A stretch of DNA of 49,374 nt from JAGTRP01 sp035255045 (GCA_035255045.1 DATFAA010000103.1:1-49374); one strand, 5' to 3'. Counted from the stretch's first letter, positions 25,113 through 33,030 are shown. The notes: generated from the sequence alone by a model not told the origin. Program-made: numbers and translations.

Positions 25113-25754
25113 ATGCATCCCAAACCCGTTTGGCTGTTCGACCTGGACAACACCCTGCACAACGCCGACCCCCACATCTTTCCCCACATCAATACTTCCA
25201 TGCGGGAATACATCGAGCGCCACCTCGATCTCGATGAGGAGGAGGCCAGCTGGCTGCGGCAGCACTACTGGGCGCGCTACGGCGCCACCCTGCTCGGGCT
25301 GATGCGCCACCATGGCACCGATCCGGTGCACTTCCTGCGGGAGACCCATCGCTTTCCCGACCTCAAGAGCATGCTGGTCTTCGACTGGGCGGTAAAGGCC
25401 GCCCTGCGTCGGCTGCCGGGGCGCAAGATCCTCTTTTCCAATGCCCCCGGCCACTACACGAAAGCCGTCCTGGGCCTCACCGGCATGGCCCGCCTGTTCG
25501 ATGCCGTCTATACGGTCGAAAGCCTGCGCTTCCGGCCCAAGCCCATGCTCTCGGGCTTCCGCGCCCTGCTGAAGGCCGAGGGCCTCGATCCCAGGCGCTG
25601 CATCATGGTCGAGGACAGCCTCGCCAACCTGGTCGCCGCCAAGTCCCTGGGAATGAAGACCGTCTGGGTAAGCACTGGCTTTCGCCGCTCCCCCTATGTG
25701 GACGTCAAAATCCGCTCGGTCCTGGATCTACCGAGGCGGATGGGCCGGATATAA
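25113..25754 (+). CDS. HAD-family pyrimidine 5'-nucleotidase
   Basis: A 213-residue haloacid dehalogenase-fold phosphatase of the Sdt1/YjjG-like pyrimidine 5'-nucleotidase group. HAD motif I is WLFDLDNTLHNAD (near residues 7-19), motif II ILFSNAPGHY, the lysine of motif III lies in FRPKPM and motif IV is MVEDSLANLVAAKSLGMKT. Substrate assignment comes from family resemblance only. The ATG at 25113 (MHPKPVWLF) is preferred over an ATG at 25083. slmA follows 27 nt after the stop, so the two may be co-transcribed; this pairing recurs in betaproteobacteria. Confidence 0.88.
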   Translation: MHPKPVWLFDLDNTLHNADPHIFPHINTSMREYIERHLDLDEEEASWLRQHYWARYGATLLGLMRHHGTDPVHFLRETHRFPDLKSMLVFDWAVKAALRRLPGRKILFSNAPGHYTKAVLGLTGMARLFDAVYTVESLRFRPKPMLSGFRALLKAEGLDPRRCIMVEDSLANLVAAKSLGMKTVWVSTGFRRSPYVDVKIRSVLDLPRRMGRI

Positions 25755-25781
25755 TCCCGGCATATTTTGGGGAGAAGGAAG

Positions 25782-26393
25782 ATGGCAGCCAAACCGGGAG
25801 AGCGGCGTCTGCAGATCCTGCAGGCCCTGGCCGAAATGCTGGAAACCCCGAAGGGGGAAAAGATCACCACCGCCGCCCTGGCGGCCCGCCTGGAATGCTC
25901 GGAGGCAGCCCTCTACCGGCACTTCGCCAGCAAGGCCCAGATGTTCGAGGGGCTGATCGATTTCATCGAACAGAGCCTGTTCGGGGTCATCAACCAGATC
26001 ACTTCTGAGGAGAGCCGCGGCCTCAAGCAGGTTGAACTGATCCTCTCCCTGCTCCTGCGCTTTTCCCAGAAGAACCGGGGCATGACCCGGGTCCTCATCG
26101 GCGACGCCCTGGTGGGAGAAAACGAGCGCCTGCAGGGCCGCATCAACGCCCTCCTGGACAAGGTGGAGGCGGCCCTCAAGCAGGCCCTGCGCATCGCCGC
26201 CACCCAGGACGGCCTCAAGCCGGACGCCGATTTCGGCGCCCTGGCCAATCTCCTGCGCTGCTTCGTGGTCGGGCGCTGGGAGCAGTACGGCCGCAGCGGC
26301 TTCACCCGGGAGCCGCTGGGCCAGTGGCCACAGCAGTGGCCCATGCTGTACTTCGCCTGCCTGTCCCAGGCCGGCACGCCGGTCGGCGCCTGA
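25782..26393 (+). CDS. slmA: Nucleoid occlusion factor SlmA
   Basis: TetR-family DNA-binding protein that blocks FtsZ assembly over the nucleoid. The 203-residue protein has an N-terminal helix-turn-helix (TTAALAARLECSEAALYRHF, about residues 29-48) with the SlmA-specific GERRLQILQALAEMLE before it, and the LIDFIEQSLFGVINQI helix after it. GGAGAAGGAAG precedes the ATG at 25782. It is convergent with hemB, with 4 bp between stops. Confidence 0.93.
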   Translation: MAAKPGERRLQILQALAEMLETPKGEKITTAALAARLECSEAALYRHFASKAQMFEGLIDFIEQSLFGVINQITSEESRGLKQVELILSLLLRFSQKNRGMTRVLIGDALVGENERLQGRINALLDKVEAALKQALRIAATQDGLKPDADFGALANLLRCFVVGRWEQYGRSGFTREPLGQWPQQWPMLYFACLSQAGTPVGA

Positions 26394-26397
26394 GGGC

Positions 26398-27399
26398 TCA
26401 GCCCTTCAGCCAGGTGGCGGCGTCCAGGGCGAAGTAGGTGAGGATACCGTCCGCCCCGGCCCGCTTGAAGGCCAGCAGGCTTTCGAGGACGCAGGCCTTC
26501 TCGTCCAGCCAGCCGTTCTGGGCGGCAGCCTTCAGCATGGCGTACTCGCCGCTCACCTGGTAGGCGTAGGTGGGCACCTTGAACTCGTCCTTCACCCGCC
26601 GCACGATGTCGAGGTAGGGCATGCCGGGCTTGACCATGACCATGTCGGCCCCCTCCTCCAGGTCCATGGCCACTTCCCGCAGGGCTTCGTCGGTGTTGGC
26701 CGGATCCATCTGGTAGGTGTATTTGTTGCCCTTGCCCAGGTTGCCGGCCGAACCCACCGCATCCCGGAAGGGGCCGTAGAAGCTGGAGGCGTACTTGGCG
26801 GAGTAGGCCAGGATGCGGGTATAGATCTGCCCCCCCTGGTTGAGCTCCGTCCGGATGCGGCCGATGCGGCCATCCATCATGTCCGAGGGCGCGACCACGT
26901 CGGCGCCGGCCTCGGCATGGCAGAGGGCCTGCTTGGCCAGGACTTCGAGAGTCTCGTCGTTGAGCACGTAGCCGGTCTCGTCGATGAGGCCGTCCTGGCC
27001 GTGGCTGGTGTAGGGGTCGAGGGCGACGTCGGTGATGACGCCCAGTTCGGGGAATTCCTTCTTGAGGGTGCGCACCACCCGGGGCACCAGCCCGGAGGCG
27101 TTGTAGGCCTCTTCCGCCCCCAGGGACTTGAGGGAAGTGTCGATCACGGGAAACAGCGCCAGGGCCGGGATGCCGAGCTTCAGCGCCCGTTCGGCGGTCT
27201 TCACCAGGACGTCCAGGGACTGTCTTTCCACCCCGGGCATCGAGGCCACTTTTTCGGTCTGGCCCTGCCCCTCCAGGACGAACACCGGGTAGATGAAGTC
27301 ATCGGGGGTCAGCACCGATTCCCGCATCAGGCGCCGGGAGAAGTCGTCGCGGCGCATGCGCCGCATCCGGGTGGACGGGAAGTGTCCAGTTGCACTCAT
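26398..27399 (-). CDS. hemB: Delta-aminolevulinic acid dehydratase (porphobilinogen synthase)
   Basis: Condenses two 5-aminolevulinate molecules into porphobilinogen in haem biosynthesis. The 333-residue protein has the N-terminal RMRRMRRDDFSRRLMRES arm, the active-site lysine segment VMVKPGMPYLD and the second lysine region FYGPFRDA with GKGNKYTYQMDPAN. The metal-site loop reads TDVALDPYTSHGQDG; the cysteines of zinc-dependent enzymes are replaced there, pointing to a magnesium-dependent form (family knowledge). GAGG precedes the ATG. Single gene; the putative small RNA is divergent from it. Confidence 0.97.
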   Translation of the reverse strand: MSATGHFPSTRMRRMRRDDFSRRLMRESVLTPDDFIYPVFVLEGQGQTEKVASMPGVERQSLDVLVKTAERALKLGIPALALFPVIDTSLKSLGAEEAYNASGLVPRVVRTLKKEFPELGVITDVALDPYTSHGQDGLIDETGYVLNDETLEVLAKQALCHAEAGADVVAPSDMMDGRIGRIRTELNQGGQIYTRILAYSAKYASSFYGPFRDAVGSAGNLGKGNKYTYQMDPANTDEALREVAMDLEEGADMVMVKPGMPYLDIVRRVKDEFKVPTYAYQVSGEYAMLKAAAQNGWLDEKACVLESLLAFKRAGADGILTYFALDAATWLKG

Positions 27400-27445
27400 G
27401 GTTCAACCTCGAAAAAGTTATTGCAAGTAAATCTCAAATGGTGGG

Positions 27446-27472
27446 GAACTTTCGCGACTGCGCTTTATCTCA
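27446..27472 (+). promoter_or_regulatory. Sigma-E/AlgU-like promoter of the putative small RNA beside engB
   Basis: GAACTT (27446-27451), a 16-nt spacer and TCTCA (27468-27472) match the extracytoplasmic-stress sigma consensus (GAACTT, 16-17 nt, TCnnA). No sigma-70-type pair is evident nearby on this strand. Confidence 0.55.
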
Positions 27473-27519
27473 TGACCCAGATGGCACGCGCCGTCTCCCG
27501 CTTTACCTCCCTGAGCGGG

Positions 27520-27544
27520 TGCCTTAATCTCGTTAAGGCATTTT
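27520..27544 (+). terminator. Plus-strand intrinsic terminator overlapping the engB stop codon
   Basis: Perfect 8-bp stem TGCCTTAA / TTAAGGCA with a 5-nt loop, followed by TTTT. The engB stop (minus strand) lies in its right arm. Orientation serves a plus-strand transcript. Confidence 0.65.
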
Positions 27545-28195
27545 GGCCCCCGGACTCCCCTTTTCCGGGGGCCCTTTTATTTTCGGCTTCGCTTCGGGCA
27601 GGGGCAAACCCAGCCAGCCGGCCAGAACGGCTTCGGCTTCATCGATCCCCGTCTTCTTCAAGCTGGAGAAAAGCTGCACCGAGTATTGGTCGCTCAGCTT
27701 CGCCAGCTCGCCCTTCACCGCCCGCAGAGTCTGCAGAGATTGCTGGCGGGACAGCTTGTCGGATTTCGACAGCAGGACGTGAATCGGCCGGCCTGTGGGC
27801 CGGAACCAGTCAATGAGGCGGAGATCCAGGTCAGTCATGGGATGGCGGCAGTCCATGATGACCACCAGCCCCGCCAGCGGGCTGCGCCCCTGGAGATAGG
27901 GCCCGATGAGACCTTCCCACTGGGCCCGCACCGCTTCCGGCGCCTTGGCATAGCCGTAGCCCGGCAGGTCGACCAGGTACTTGCCGTCCCCCAGAGTGAA
28001 GTAGTTCAAATGCTGGGTGCGGCCTGGCGTCTTGGAGACGAAGGCCAGGCGCACTCGCCCGGCCAGGGTGTTGATGGCTGACGACTTGCCGGCATTGGAG
28101 CGCCCGGCGAAGGCCACTTCGGCAGTGGCGTCGGTTGGCAAATCTCGGAGGTGGGCAACGGTAGTGTGGAATGCAGCTCGTTGAAGCAATGGCAT
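27533..28195 (-). CDS. engB: Ribosome biogenesis GTPase EngB (YihA/YsxC)
   Basis: Essential circularly conserved GTPase for 50S subunit maturation. The 220-residue protein has G1 GRSNAGKS at residues 31-38, the switch/G2 region SKTPGRTQHLNYF, G3 DLPGYGYA and G4 SKSDKL. The ATG at 28195 (MPLLQRAAF) is preferred to a TTG at 28210. The last codons (GPPEKGSPGAKMP) are encoded in two hairpins that function as terminators for the opposite strand, so this tail may be shaped by RNA structure rather than protein function. Diverges from the cytochrome c4 gene. Confidence 0.95.
   Translation of the reverse strand: MPLLQRAAFHTTVAHLRDLPTDATAEVAFAGRSNAGKSSAINTLAGRVRLAFVSKTPGRTQHLNYFTLGDGKYLVDLPGYGYAKAPEAVRAQWEGLIGPYLQGRSPLAGLVVIMDCRHPMTDLDLRLIDWFRPTGRPIHVLLSKSDKLSRQQSLQTLRAVKGELAKLSDQYSVQLFSSLKKTGIDEAEAVLAGWLGLPLPEAKPKIKGPPEKGSPGAKMP
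27545..27583 (+). terminator. Second plus-strand terminator within the engB 3' coding end
   Basis: Perfect 10-bp stem GGCCCCCGGA / TCCGGGGGCC (27545-27573) with a 9-nt loop, followed by CTTTTATTTT. The T-rich side exists only on the plus strand, although engB is on the minus strand. Confidence 0.7.
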
Positions 28196-28305
28196 AAAAA
28201 GCTCAGGCAATCCGCCAAGCTGGCGGTCAATTGATATAGAATAGCAGGTTTATAACATCCGTTCCCGGCCAGCTGAGCCTCAAGACGCGTAGAAGGAGCC
28301 AGAAA

Positions 28306-28941
28306 ATGATTCGTATGACGGCGATGGCAGTTTTGCTCGCTACCACTTTCGTCACCAACGCGGCCGAAGAGGCCAAGCCCAAGGCGGATCCGGCCAAGGG
28401 CAAAACCGTCGCCGAGACGATTTGCGTTGCTTGCCACGGGGCCGATGGCAACAGCCAGGTTTCCGCCAATCCGAACCTGGCCGGGCAAGTGGAAGACTAC
28501 ATCTACAAGCAGCTCTCCAACTTCAAGATGGTCGACGGCAAGCCCGCCGTTCGTAACAACCCCATCATGATGGGCATGGCCGCCCCCCTGTCCGATGAAG
28601 ACATGCACAATGTCGCCGCCTGGTTCTCCCAGCAGAAGCTGAAGCCGGCCGCCGCCAAGGACGAGTCCCAGATCGCTCTGGGCCAGAAGCTGTGGCGCAT
28701 GGGTGACTTCAAGAAGGGCATCCCGGCCTGCGCCGGCTGCCACGGTGCCGCCGGTACCGGCCTGCCCGCCCTCTACCCGCGCCTGGCCGGCCAGTACCCC
28801 GAGTACACCGAAACCCAGCTGAAGGCCTTCCGCCAAGGCGAACGCGCCAACGACCCGGAGAAGATGATGCGGACCATCGCCGCCAAGCTCTCCGACGCCG
28901 AGATCAAGGCCGTTTCCGACTACGCCGCCGGCCTGCGCTAA
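28306..28941 (+). CDS. Diheme cytochrome c4
   Basis: Periplasmic electron carrier of 211 residues with a signal peptide (about residues 1-19) and two class I cytochrome c domains. Haem-binding motifs are CVACH (residues 40-44) and CAGCH (142-146), with distal methionines in NPIMMGMAAP and the second-domain MMRTIAAKL. It probably feeds electrons to a cbb3-type or similar terminal oxidase, as known for c4. GAAGGAG precedes the ATG. It is followed by its own terminator, so it appears monocistronic. Confidence 0.94.
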   Translation: MIRMTAMAVLLATTFVTNAAEEAKPKADPAKGKTVAETICVACHGADGNSQVSANPNLAGQVEDYIYKQLSNFKMVDGKPAVRNNPIMMGMAAPLSDEDMHNVAAWFSQQKLKPAAAKDESQIALGQKLWRMGDFKKGIPACAGCHGAAGTGLPALYPRLAGQYPEYTETQLKAFRQGERANDPEKMMRTIAAKLSDAEIKAVSDYAAGLR

Positions 28942-28963
28942 GCCGCAGCCAGCCGCTCCGAAG

Positions 28964-28989
28964 AAGGCAGCCTGCGGGCTGCCTTTTTT
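28964..28989 (+). terminator. Intrinsic terminator of the cytochrome c4 gene
   Basis: Stem GGCAGC / GCTGCC (28966-28983) with a short GC-rich loop, followed by TTTTTTG. Confidence 0.85.
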
Positions 28990-29061
28990 GTCGCCAGGCG
29001 CTTGGCATCGGCATCAGGGGCGACTAGACTTTGCTGACACCCCCAGCACAGGAGTCATAAC

Positions 29062-29493
29062 ATGAAAACCCTGAAGCAGCTGCTTGCAGAGAAAAAGCGC
29101 CCCCTGGCCGTGGTCTCCCCGAAGGACACCGTCTACCACGCGCTCACCGTCATGGCCCAGCACGACGTGGGCGCCCTCCTGGTGCTCGATGGTGAGGAAC
29201 TGGTGGGCATCTTTTCCGAACGGGACTATGCCCGCAAGGTGACCCTGGTGGGCAAGAGCTCCCAGGACACCCAGGTCCGGGAGATCATGAGCGAAAAGGT
29301 GGCCTACGTCACCCCCGCCCACAGCCTGCAGGAATGCATGGCCCTGATGACCGAAAAGCATTTCCGCCACCTGCCCGTGCTCGATTCCGACGGCGCCGTG
29401 CTCGGCATCATCTCCATCGGCGATCTGGTCAAGGAAACCATCAGCGACCAGCAGTTCCTGATCGGTGAACTGGAACGCTACATCGCCGGCTGA
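29062..29493 (+). CDS. CBS-domain protein
   Basis: A 143-residue stand-alone protein with two CBS motifs (about residues 10-65 and 72-130), for example VSPKDTVYHALTVMAQHDVG and VGIFSERDYARKV then HFRHLPVLDSDGAVLG. CBS pairs bind adenosine nucleotides and act as energy sensors; what this one regulates is unknown. AGGAG precedes the ATG. The HDOD gene starts one nucleotide after its stop, so the two are almost certainly co-translated and may form one signalling module. Confidence 0.92.
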   Translation: MKTLKQLLAEKKRPLAVVSPKDTVYHALTVMAQHDVGALLVLDGEELVGIFSERDYARKVTLVGKSSQDTQVREIMSEKVAYVTPAHSLQECMALMTEKHFRHLPVLDSDGAVLGIISIGDLVKETISDQQFLIGELERYIAG

Positions 29494-29494
29494 C

Positions 29495-30337
29495 ATGAAT
29501 CGGGACGACGACTTCCATTTCCGCATCCTGCAGGACATCGCCCAGGACCTTTCCGGCGAGGTCAATTTCCCGACCTGCCTCGATGCCGCCATCGTGGTGC
29601 GCAACACCCTCCGGGAACCCAACGTCCTGCTCGACAAGGTGGCCCAGGTGATCAGCGTCGAACCGCTGATCGCCAGCAAGCTGCTGCGCCTGGCCAACTC
29701 GGTGCCCTACAACCCGTCGGGACAGACGATTTCCGACCTCAAGACCGCTATTGGCCGCCTCGGGCTGGAAGCAGTGCGCACCACCTCCCTGGCGGTGGCC
29801 ATGGACCAGATGCTGAAGTCGCGGCACGTGGAGGCCTTCGAGGCCTTGTCCAAGGTCACCTGGGAGCACTCCCTCGAGGCGGCCGCCATTTGCCGCGTCC
29901 TGGCGCGCCGCATCGGCCGCGTCAATCCCGACGAGGCCCTGCTGGCCGGGATGGTGCACGACATCGGCATCTTCTACCTGCTCTACCGGGCGGCCGACTA
30001 TCCCGAGTATCTGGAGGAACCGGAAGCCATCCGGGAACTGGTGGCGGGATGGCACGAGAGCATCGGCGAAAGCCTCCTCCACGCCCTCGGCCTGCCCGAC
30101 CGCATCGTGGAAGCGGTGCGGGACCACGACCAGCCCCGGTGTGGTACGGACGATCCCTGCACCCTGCGGGACGTGGTCTACTTTGCCAACCTGCTGGCGG
30201 GCGACGTGTTCGAGCGCCTTCCCGGCCCCGCCCCGGCCCAATCCGAGGCAGAAGCCCAGGACCGCGCCCGCTACGCCGATTTGCTGGAAGAAGCCGAAGA
30301 CGACATCAGGGAGCTACGCTCGGCCCTGGCCGGCTAG
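29495..30337 (+). CDS. HDOD domain signalling protein (second copy)
   Basis: A 280-residue cytoplasmic HDOD protein. The N-terminal FPTCLDAAIVVRNTL, the KLLRLANSVPYN segment and an HD-like sequence (AGMVHDIGIFYLLYRA, then WHESIGESLLHALGLP and VRDHDQP) are visible. Unlike the HDOD gene at 24.1 kb this one retains several HD-type histidine/aspartate pairs (MVHDIG), so residual phosphohydrolase activity is conceivable. An acidic C-terminal helix ends the protein. It directly follows the CBS gene and is convergent with bioC. Confidence 0.86.
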   Translation: MNRDDDFHFRILQDIAQDLSGEVNFPTCLDAAIVVRNTLREPNVLLDKVAQVISVEPLIASKLLRLANSVPYNPSGQTISDLKTAIGRLGLEAVRTTSLAVAMDQMLKSRHVEAFEALSKVTWEHSLEAAAICRVLARRIGRVNPDEALLAGMVHDIGIFYLLYRAADYPEYLEEPEAIRELVAGWHESIGESLLHALGLPDRIVEAVRDHDQPRCGTDDPCTLRDVVYFANLLAGDVFERLPGPAPAQSEAEAQDRARYADLLEEAEDDIRELRSALAG

Positions 30338-30372
30338 GCAGGCGGCACACCGGCCGCCCCTGCCCCTATTTC
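30337..30372. terminator. Probable terminator between HDOD gene and bioC
   Basis: Stem GGCGGC / GCCGCC (30341-30358), extended by GGCA/TGCC across a small bulge, with TATTTCTT on the plus-strand side. It lies in the convergent gap. Confidence 0.4.
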
Positions 30373-31247
30373 TTGGAAGGTCGATCGAAGCGGATGACCG
30401 AGCGGCCGTCCGTCGTCTTCCTGGGCTGAGCCTTCCAGGCATGGCCGTAGACTACTTCGAAGGTTGCCGGCAGCTTGCCATCCACCCGCAGGCTCTCGTA
30501 GGCCGCCCGGACCTTCTCCCAGGCGCGGCGTCCGGTGAGGCCGTGCCGGCGCGCCCGCATGGCGCAGGTGGCGCCCGCCGCCCGGAGCTCGCCCACCATG
30601 GCATCGAAGGAATCGTAGGTGAGAGTGACGATTTCCATGTCCATGACCGGATCGGCGAAGCCGCAGGCCACGAGCATGTCTCCCAGGTCGTGCATGTCGA
30701 TGAAGCGCTGGGTGTGGGCGTACCCGTCGCCGAAGGCCGCCCGCAGCTCTTTCAAGGTATCCGGCCCGAAGGTCGAGAACATCAGGAGCCCATCGACCTC
30801 CAGGACGCGGTGGATTTCCGCCAGGGCCGGCAGAGGATCGTCCAGCCAGTGCAGCAGGAGATTCGACCAAACCAGGCCGGCACACCCGGGCTTGAGGGGC
30901 AGGCGACTGGCATCGGCAGCCACGAAGGCGGCCTCGGCCTCGCGGCGGAAAGGCAGCCAGCGGCGCCAGCCCGCGCCGGGCCGGGAAGCCGCCTGGAGCA
31001 TTTCCGGCACCAGGTCCATGCCGAGGTATTGGGCCTGGGGGTAATGGCCCTGCAGGGACTCCCGGCTGGCGCCCTGGCTGCAGCCCACATCGACGATGCG
31101 GCCCGGCTCGATCTGCACGAAGTCGAGCCGCTCCAGCATGCGCCGGTCGATTTCCCGGGAAAGGAAGTCGGCGCCGCCGCCGTAGCCGGCGGCGACCCGG
31201 GCAAAATGGCGCCGAACCTGGCGCGGATCGACGAAGCCGGCCGTCAC
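30366..31247 (-). CDS. bioC: Malonyl-[acyl-carrier protein] O-methyltransferase BioC
   Basis: SAM-dependent methyltransferase that caps malonyl-ACP to start pimelate synthesis for biotin. The 293-residue protein has the class I methyltransferase motif RIVDVGCSQGASRE, an acidic motif II (GMDLVPEML) and the BioC-like C-terminal half (FIDMHDLGDMLVACGF, AWEKVRAAYESLR). The GTG at 31247 overlaps the bioB stop by 4 nt (GTGA), giving a coupled bioB-bioC unit; a longer frame to 31361 lies inside bioB. bioA, bioD, bioF and bioH are not in this window. Confidence 0.85.
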   Translation of the reverse strand: MTAGFVDPRQVRRHFARVAAGYGGGADFLSREIDRRMLERLDFVQIEPGRIVDVGCSQGASRESLQGHYPQAQYLGMDLVPEMLQAASRPGAGWRRWLPFRREAEAAFVAADASRLPLKPGCAGLVWSNLLLHWLDDPLPALAEIHRVLEVDGLLMFSTFGPDTLKELRAAFGDGYAHTQRFIDMHDLGDMLVACGFADPVMDMEIVTLTYDSFDAMVGELRAAGATCAMRARRHGLTGRRAWEKVRAAYESLRVDGKLPATFEVVYGHAWKAQPRKTTDGRSVIRFDRPSKK

Positions 31248-32224
31248 ACCGCCTTCAGCCCGAGGCGCTGGAACAGGACATCGTCCCGCTCCGCCTCGGC
31301 ATTGCCGGCGGTGAGCAGCTTCTCGCCATAGAAGATGGAGTTGGCGCCGGCCAGGAAACACAGGGCCTGCAGCTCGTCGCTCATGGCCTCGCGGCCAGCC
31401 GACAGGCGAACCCAGGACTTGGGCATGGCAATGCGGGCGGCGGCGATGGTACGCACGAACTCGAAGGGATCGAGGCGGGGCTGTTCCGCCAAAGGCGTTC
31501 CGGCGATCGGCACCAGACTGTTGATGGGCACCGACTCCGGTGCCTTTTCCATGTTGGCGAGCTGGGCGATCATGGCCGCCCGGTTCTTGCGGGTCTCGCC
31601 CATGCCGACGATGCCGCCGGAGCAGATCTTGAGTCCGGCCTCCCGCACCTTGTCCAGGGTATCGAGACGGTCATTGAAGGTGTGGGTCTTGACGATCTGG
31701 CCGTAGAACTCCTGATCGGTATCGATGTTGTGGTTGTAGTAGTCCAGGCCGGCGGCCTTCAGCTTCTCGGCCTGCCCATCCCCGAGGATGCCCAGGGTGA
31801 GGCAGGTCTCCAGGCCGAGGGACTTGACGCCACTCACCATCTCCACCACCTGGTCGAGGTCGCCGTCCTTCGGGCCGCGCCAGGCCGCCCCCATGCAGAA
31901 GCGGGAAGCGCCCTTGTCCTTGGCCGCCTTGGCGGCAACCAGCACTTCGTCTACGGGCATGAGCTTTTCCCGCTCGATGCCGGCCTTCTTGTGCCGGGCC
32001 GACTGGGAGCAGTAGCTGCAATCCTCGGAGCAGCCGCCCGTCTTGACCGACAGCAGGGTGGAGCGTTGAATGGCGTTGGGATCGAAATTCTGCCGATGGA
32101 CTTCCTGGGCCCGCCAGACGAGATCCATGAACGGCATTTCGTACAGCGCCAGGACGGCTTGTACCGTCCACGGAGAAGCAGGGGTCGAAGATGCGGGAAC
32201 AGCGGCGAGAGAGGAAGCTTGCAT
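31244..32224 (-). CDS. bioB: Biotin synthase
   Basis: Radical SAM enzyme inserting sulfur into dethiobiotin. The cluster motif CSEDCSYC supplies Cys65, Cys69 and Cys72 for the 4Fe-4S centre, and ENIDTDQEF-like YYNHNIDTD and YGEKLLT are standard. The 326-residue form starts at ATG 32224; an in-frame GTG at 32251 is less likely because it lies near the promoter. The N-terminus has a short low-complexity Ala/Ser/Pro stretch. It is the first gene of bioB-bioC and diverges from comF. Confidence 0.97.
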   Translation of the reverse strand: MQASSLAAVPASSTPASPWTVQAVLALYEMPFMDLVWRAQEVHRQNFDPNAIQRSTLLSVKTGGCSEDCSYCSQSARHKKAGIEREKLMPVDEVLVAAKAAKDKGASRFCMGAAWRGPKDGDLDQVVEMVSGVKSLGLETCLTLGILGDGQAEKLKAAGLDYYNHNIDTDQEFYGQIVKTHTFNDRLDTLDKVREAGLKICSGGIVGMGETRKNRAAMIAQLANMEKAPESVPINSLVPIAGTPLAEQPRLDPFEFVRTIAAARIAMPKSWVRLSAGREAMSDELQALCFLAGANSIFYGEKLLTAGNAEAERDDVLFQRLGLKAV

Positions 32225-32286
32225 ATCAGGAAACCTTGAAGGGGAAACCACAGAAAACAGGTCGCGGAACCGGTCCGTAATTATGA

Positions 32287-32315
32287 ATTATTGAGCACAT
32301 CGCCCAGCATGTCAA
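32287..32315 (-). promoter_or_regulatory. Near-consensus promoter of bioB-bioC overlapping the comF start
   Basis: On the minus strand -35 TTGACA (32310-32315), a 17-nt spacer and -10 AATAAT (32287-32292). The -35 hexamer lies on the comF start codon (ATG 32309). I see no BirA-type operator in the gap. Confidence 0.7.
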
Positions 32316-33016
32316 TTCTAACCCAAGGCCTTGTCCGCCTTTGCCGAAAAGCGGTGGGCGCCGCCTTGCCCAACTCCTGCCTGCTGTGCGGCGCCGATGG
32401 AGCGGATCTCCTGTGCGCAGGCTGCCGTGCCGACCTGCCCCCGCTGCCATCGGGTCGCTGCCCGCGCTGCTGCGAACCGACTTCCGGAGGCGAGCACTGC
32501 GGCCGCTGCCTTGCCGAACCGCCCCACTTCGATGCTGCCACGGCTCTGTACCGCTACGATTTTCCCCTCGACCGCCTGGTCCATGGCCTCAAGTACGGCG
32601 GCCAGTTGTCCCTCGCCCAATGGTTCGGCGAGCGGCTGGCCGAGGCTCTGGCCGGACGCCATTTCGATTCGATCATCCCCCTGCCCCTGCACCCGTCCCG
32701 CTTGCGGGAACGCGGCTTCAACCAGTCGGGCGAAATCGCCCGAGTCGTGGGCCGGCGGCTCGGGCTGGCGGTAGACATCGAGAGTTGCCGCCGCTGGCGC
32801 CCCAATGCCCCCCAGGCCGAACTGCCGCTGTCCCGGCGCGCGGCCAATGTGCGGGGCGTTTTCGAATGCGTGTCCGACCTGGGCGGACGGCAGGTTCTGG
32901 TGATCGACGACGTCATGACCAGCGGCGCCACCCTCAGTGAATGTGCCCGGACACTCAAGCTCCATGGCGCCGCCCGGGTGGAGGTTGCCGTGGTCGCCCG
33001 GGCCCTGCGGAACTGA
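32309..33016 (+). CDS. comF: ComF family protein (phosphoribosyltransferase-like)
   Basis: A 235-residue protein with an N-terminal zinc-finger region (CLLCG, CAGC, CPRCC, CGRC; residues 24-67) and a C-terminal type I phosphoribosyltransferase fold with the PRPP loop VLVIDDVMTSGATL. ComF proteins are needed for natural DNA uptake in several bacteria, probably with the PriA/DprA steps; competence here is not shown. The ATG at 32309 fits the conserved start; a frame from 32291 is longer. It is followed by the PglL-like gene after 14 nt. Confidence 0.92.
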   Translation: MSILTQGLVRLCRKAVGAALPNSCLLCGADGADLLCAGCRADLPPLPSGRCPRCCEPTSGGEHCGRCLAEPPHFDAATALYRYDFPLDRLVHGLKYGGQLSLAQWFGERLAEALAGRHFDSIIPLPLHPSRLRERGFNQSGEIARVVGRRLGLAVDIESCRRWRPNAPQAELPLSRRAANVRGVFECVSDLGGRQVLVIDDVMTSGATLSECARTLKLHGAARVEVAVVARALRN

Positions 33017-33030
33017 GATAATCGCCGGCC

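Larger units (their letters stand above)
27479..27583 (+). ncRNA. Putative stress-induced small RNA at the Spot 42/ErsA/sX13 locus
   Basis: A plus-strand transcript from about 27479 would carry a hairpin CCCGCU / AGCGGG (27497-27519) whose loop holds UUACCUCCCUG, an anti-Shine-Dalgarno sequence. A terminator hairpin follows (27520-27544), then a second, stronger one (27545-27583); length about 66 or 105 nt. It converges on engB and overlaps its 3' end. From memory, spf of E. coli, ErsA of Pseudomonas (AlgU-dependent) and sX13 of Xanthomonas sit at polA/engB-type positions. Here hemB, divergent, replaces polA. Homology is inferred from position and motif only. Confidence 0.55.

Noticed and set aside
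27438..27527. A 29-codon plus-strand frame ending in the hairpin next to engB
   Set aside because: No ribosome-binding site, begins upstream of the predicted sigma-E promoter and shows no protein-like conservation that I can judge; the RNA interpretation fits better.
32225..32308. BirA or BioR operator upstream of bioB
   Set aside because: The gap has AT-rich repeats (TTATGAATTATT) but neither the BirA palindrome nor an exact BioR box is present.
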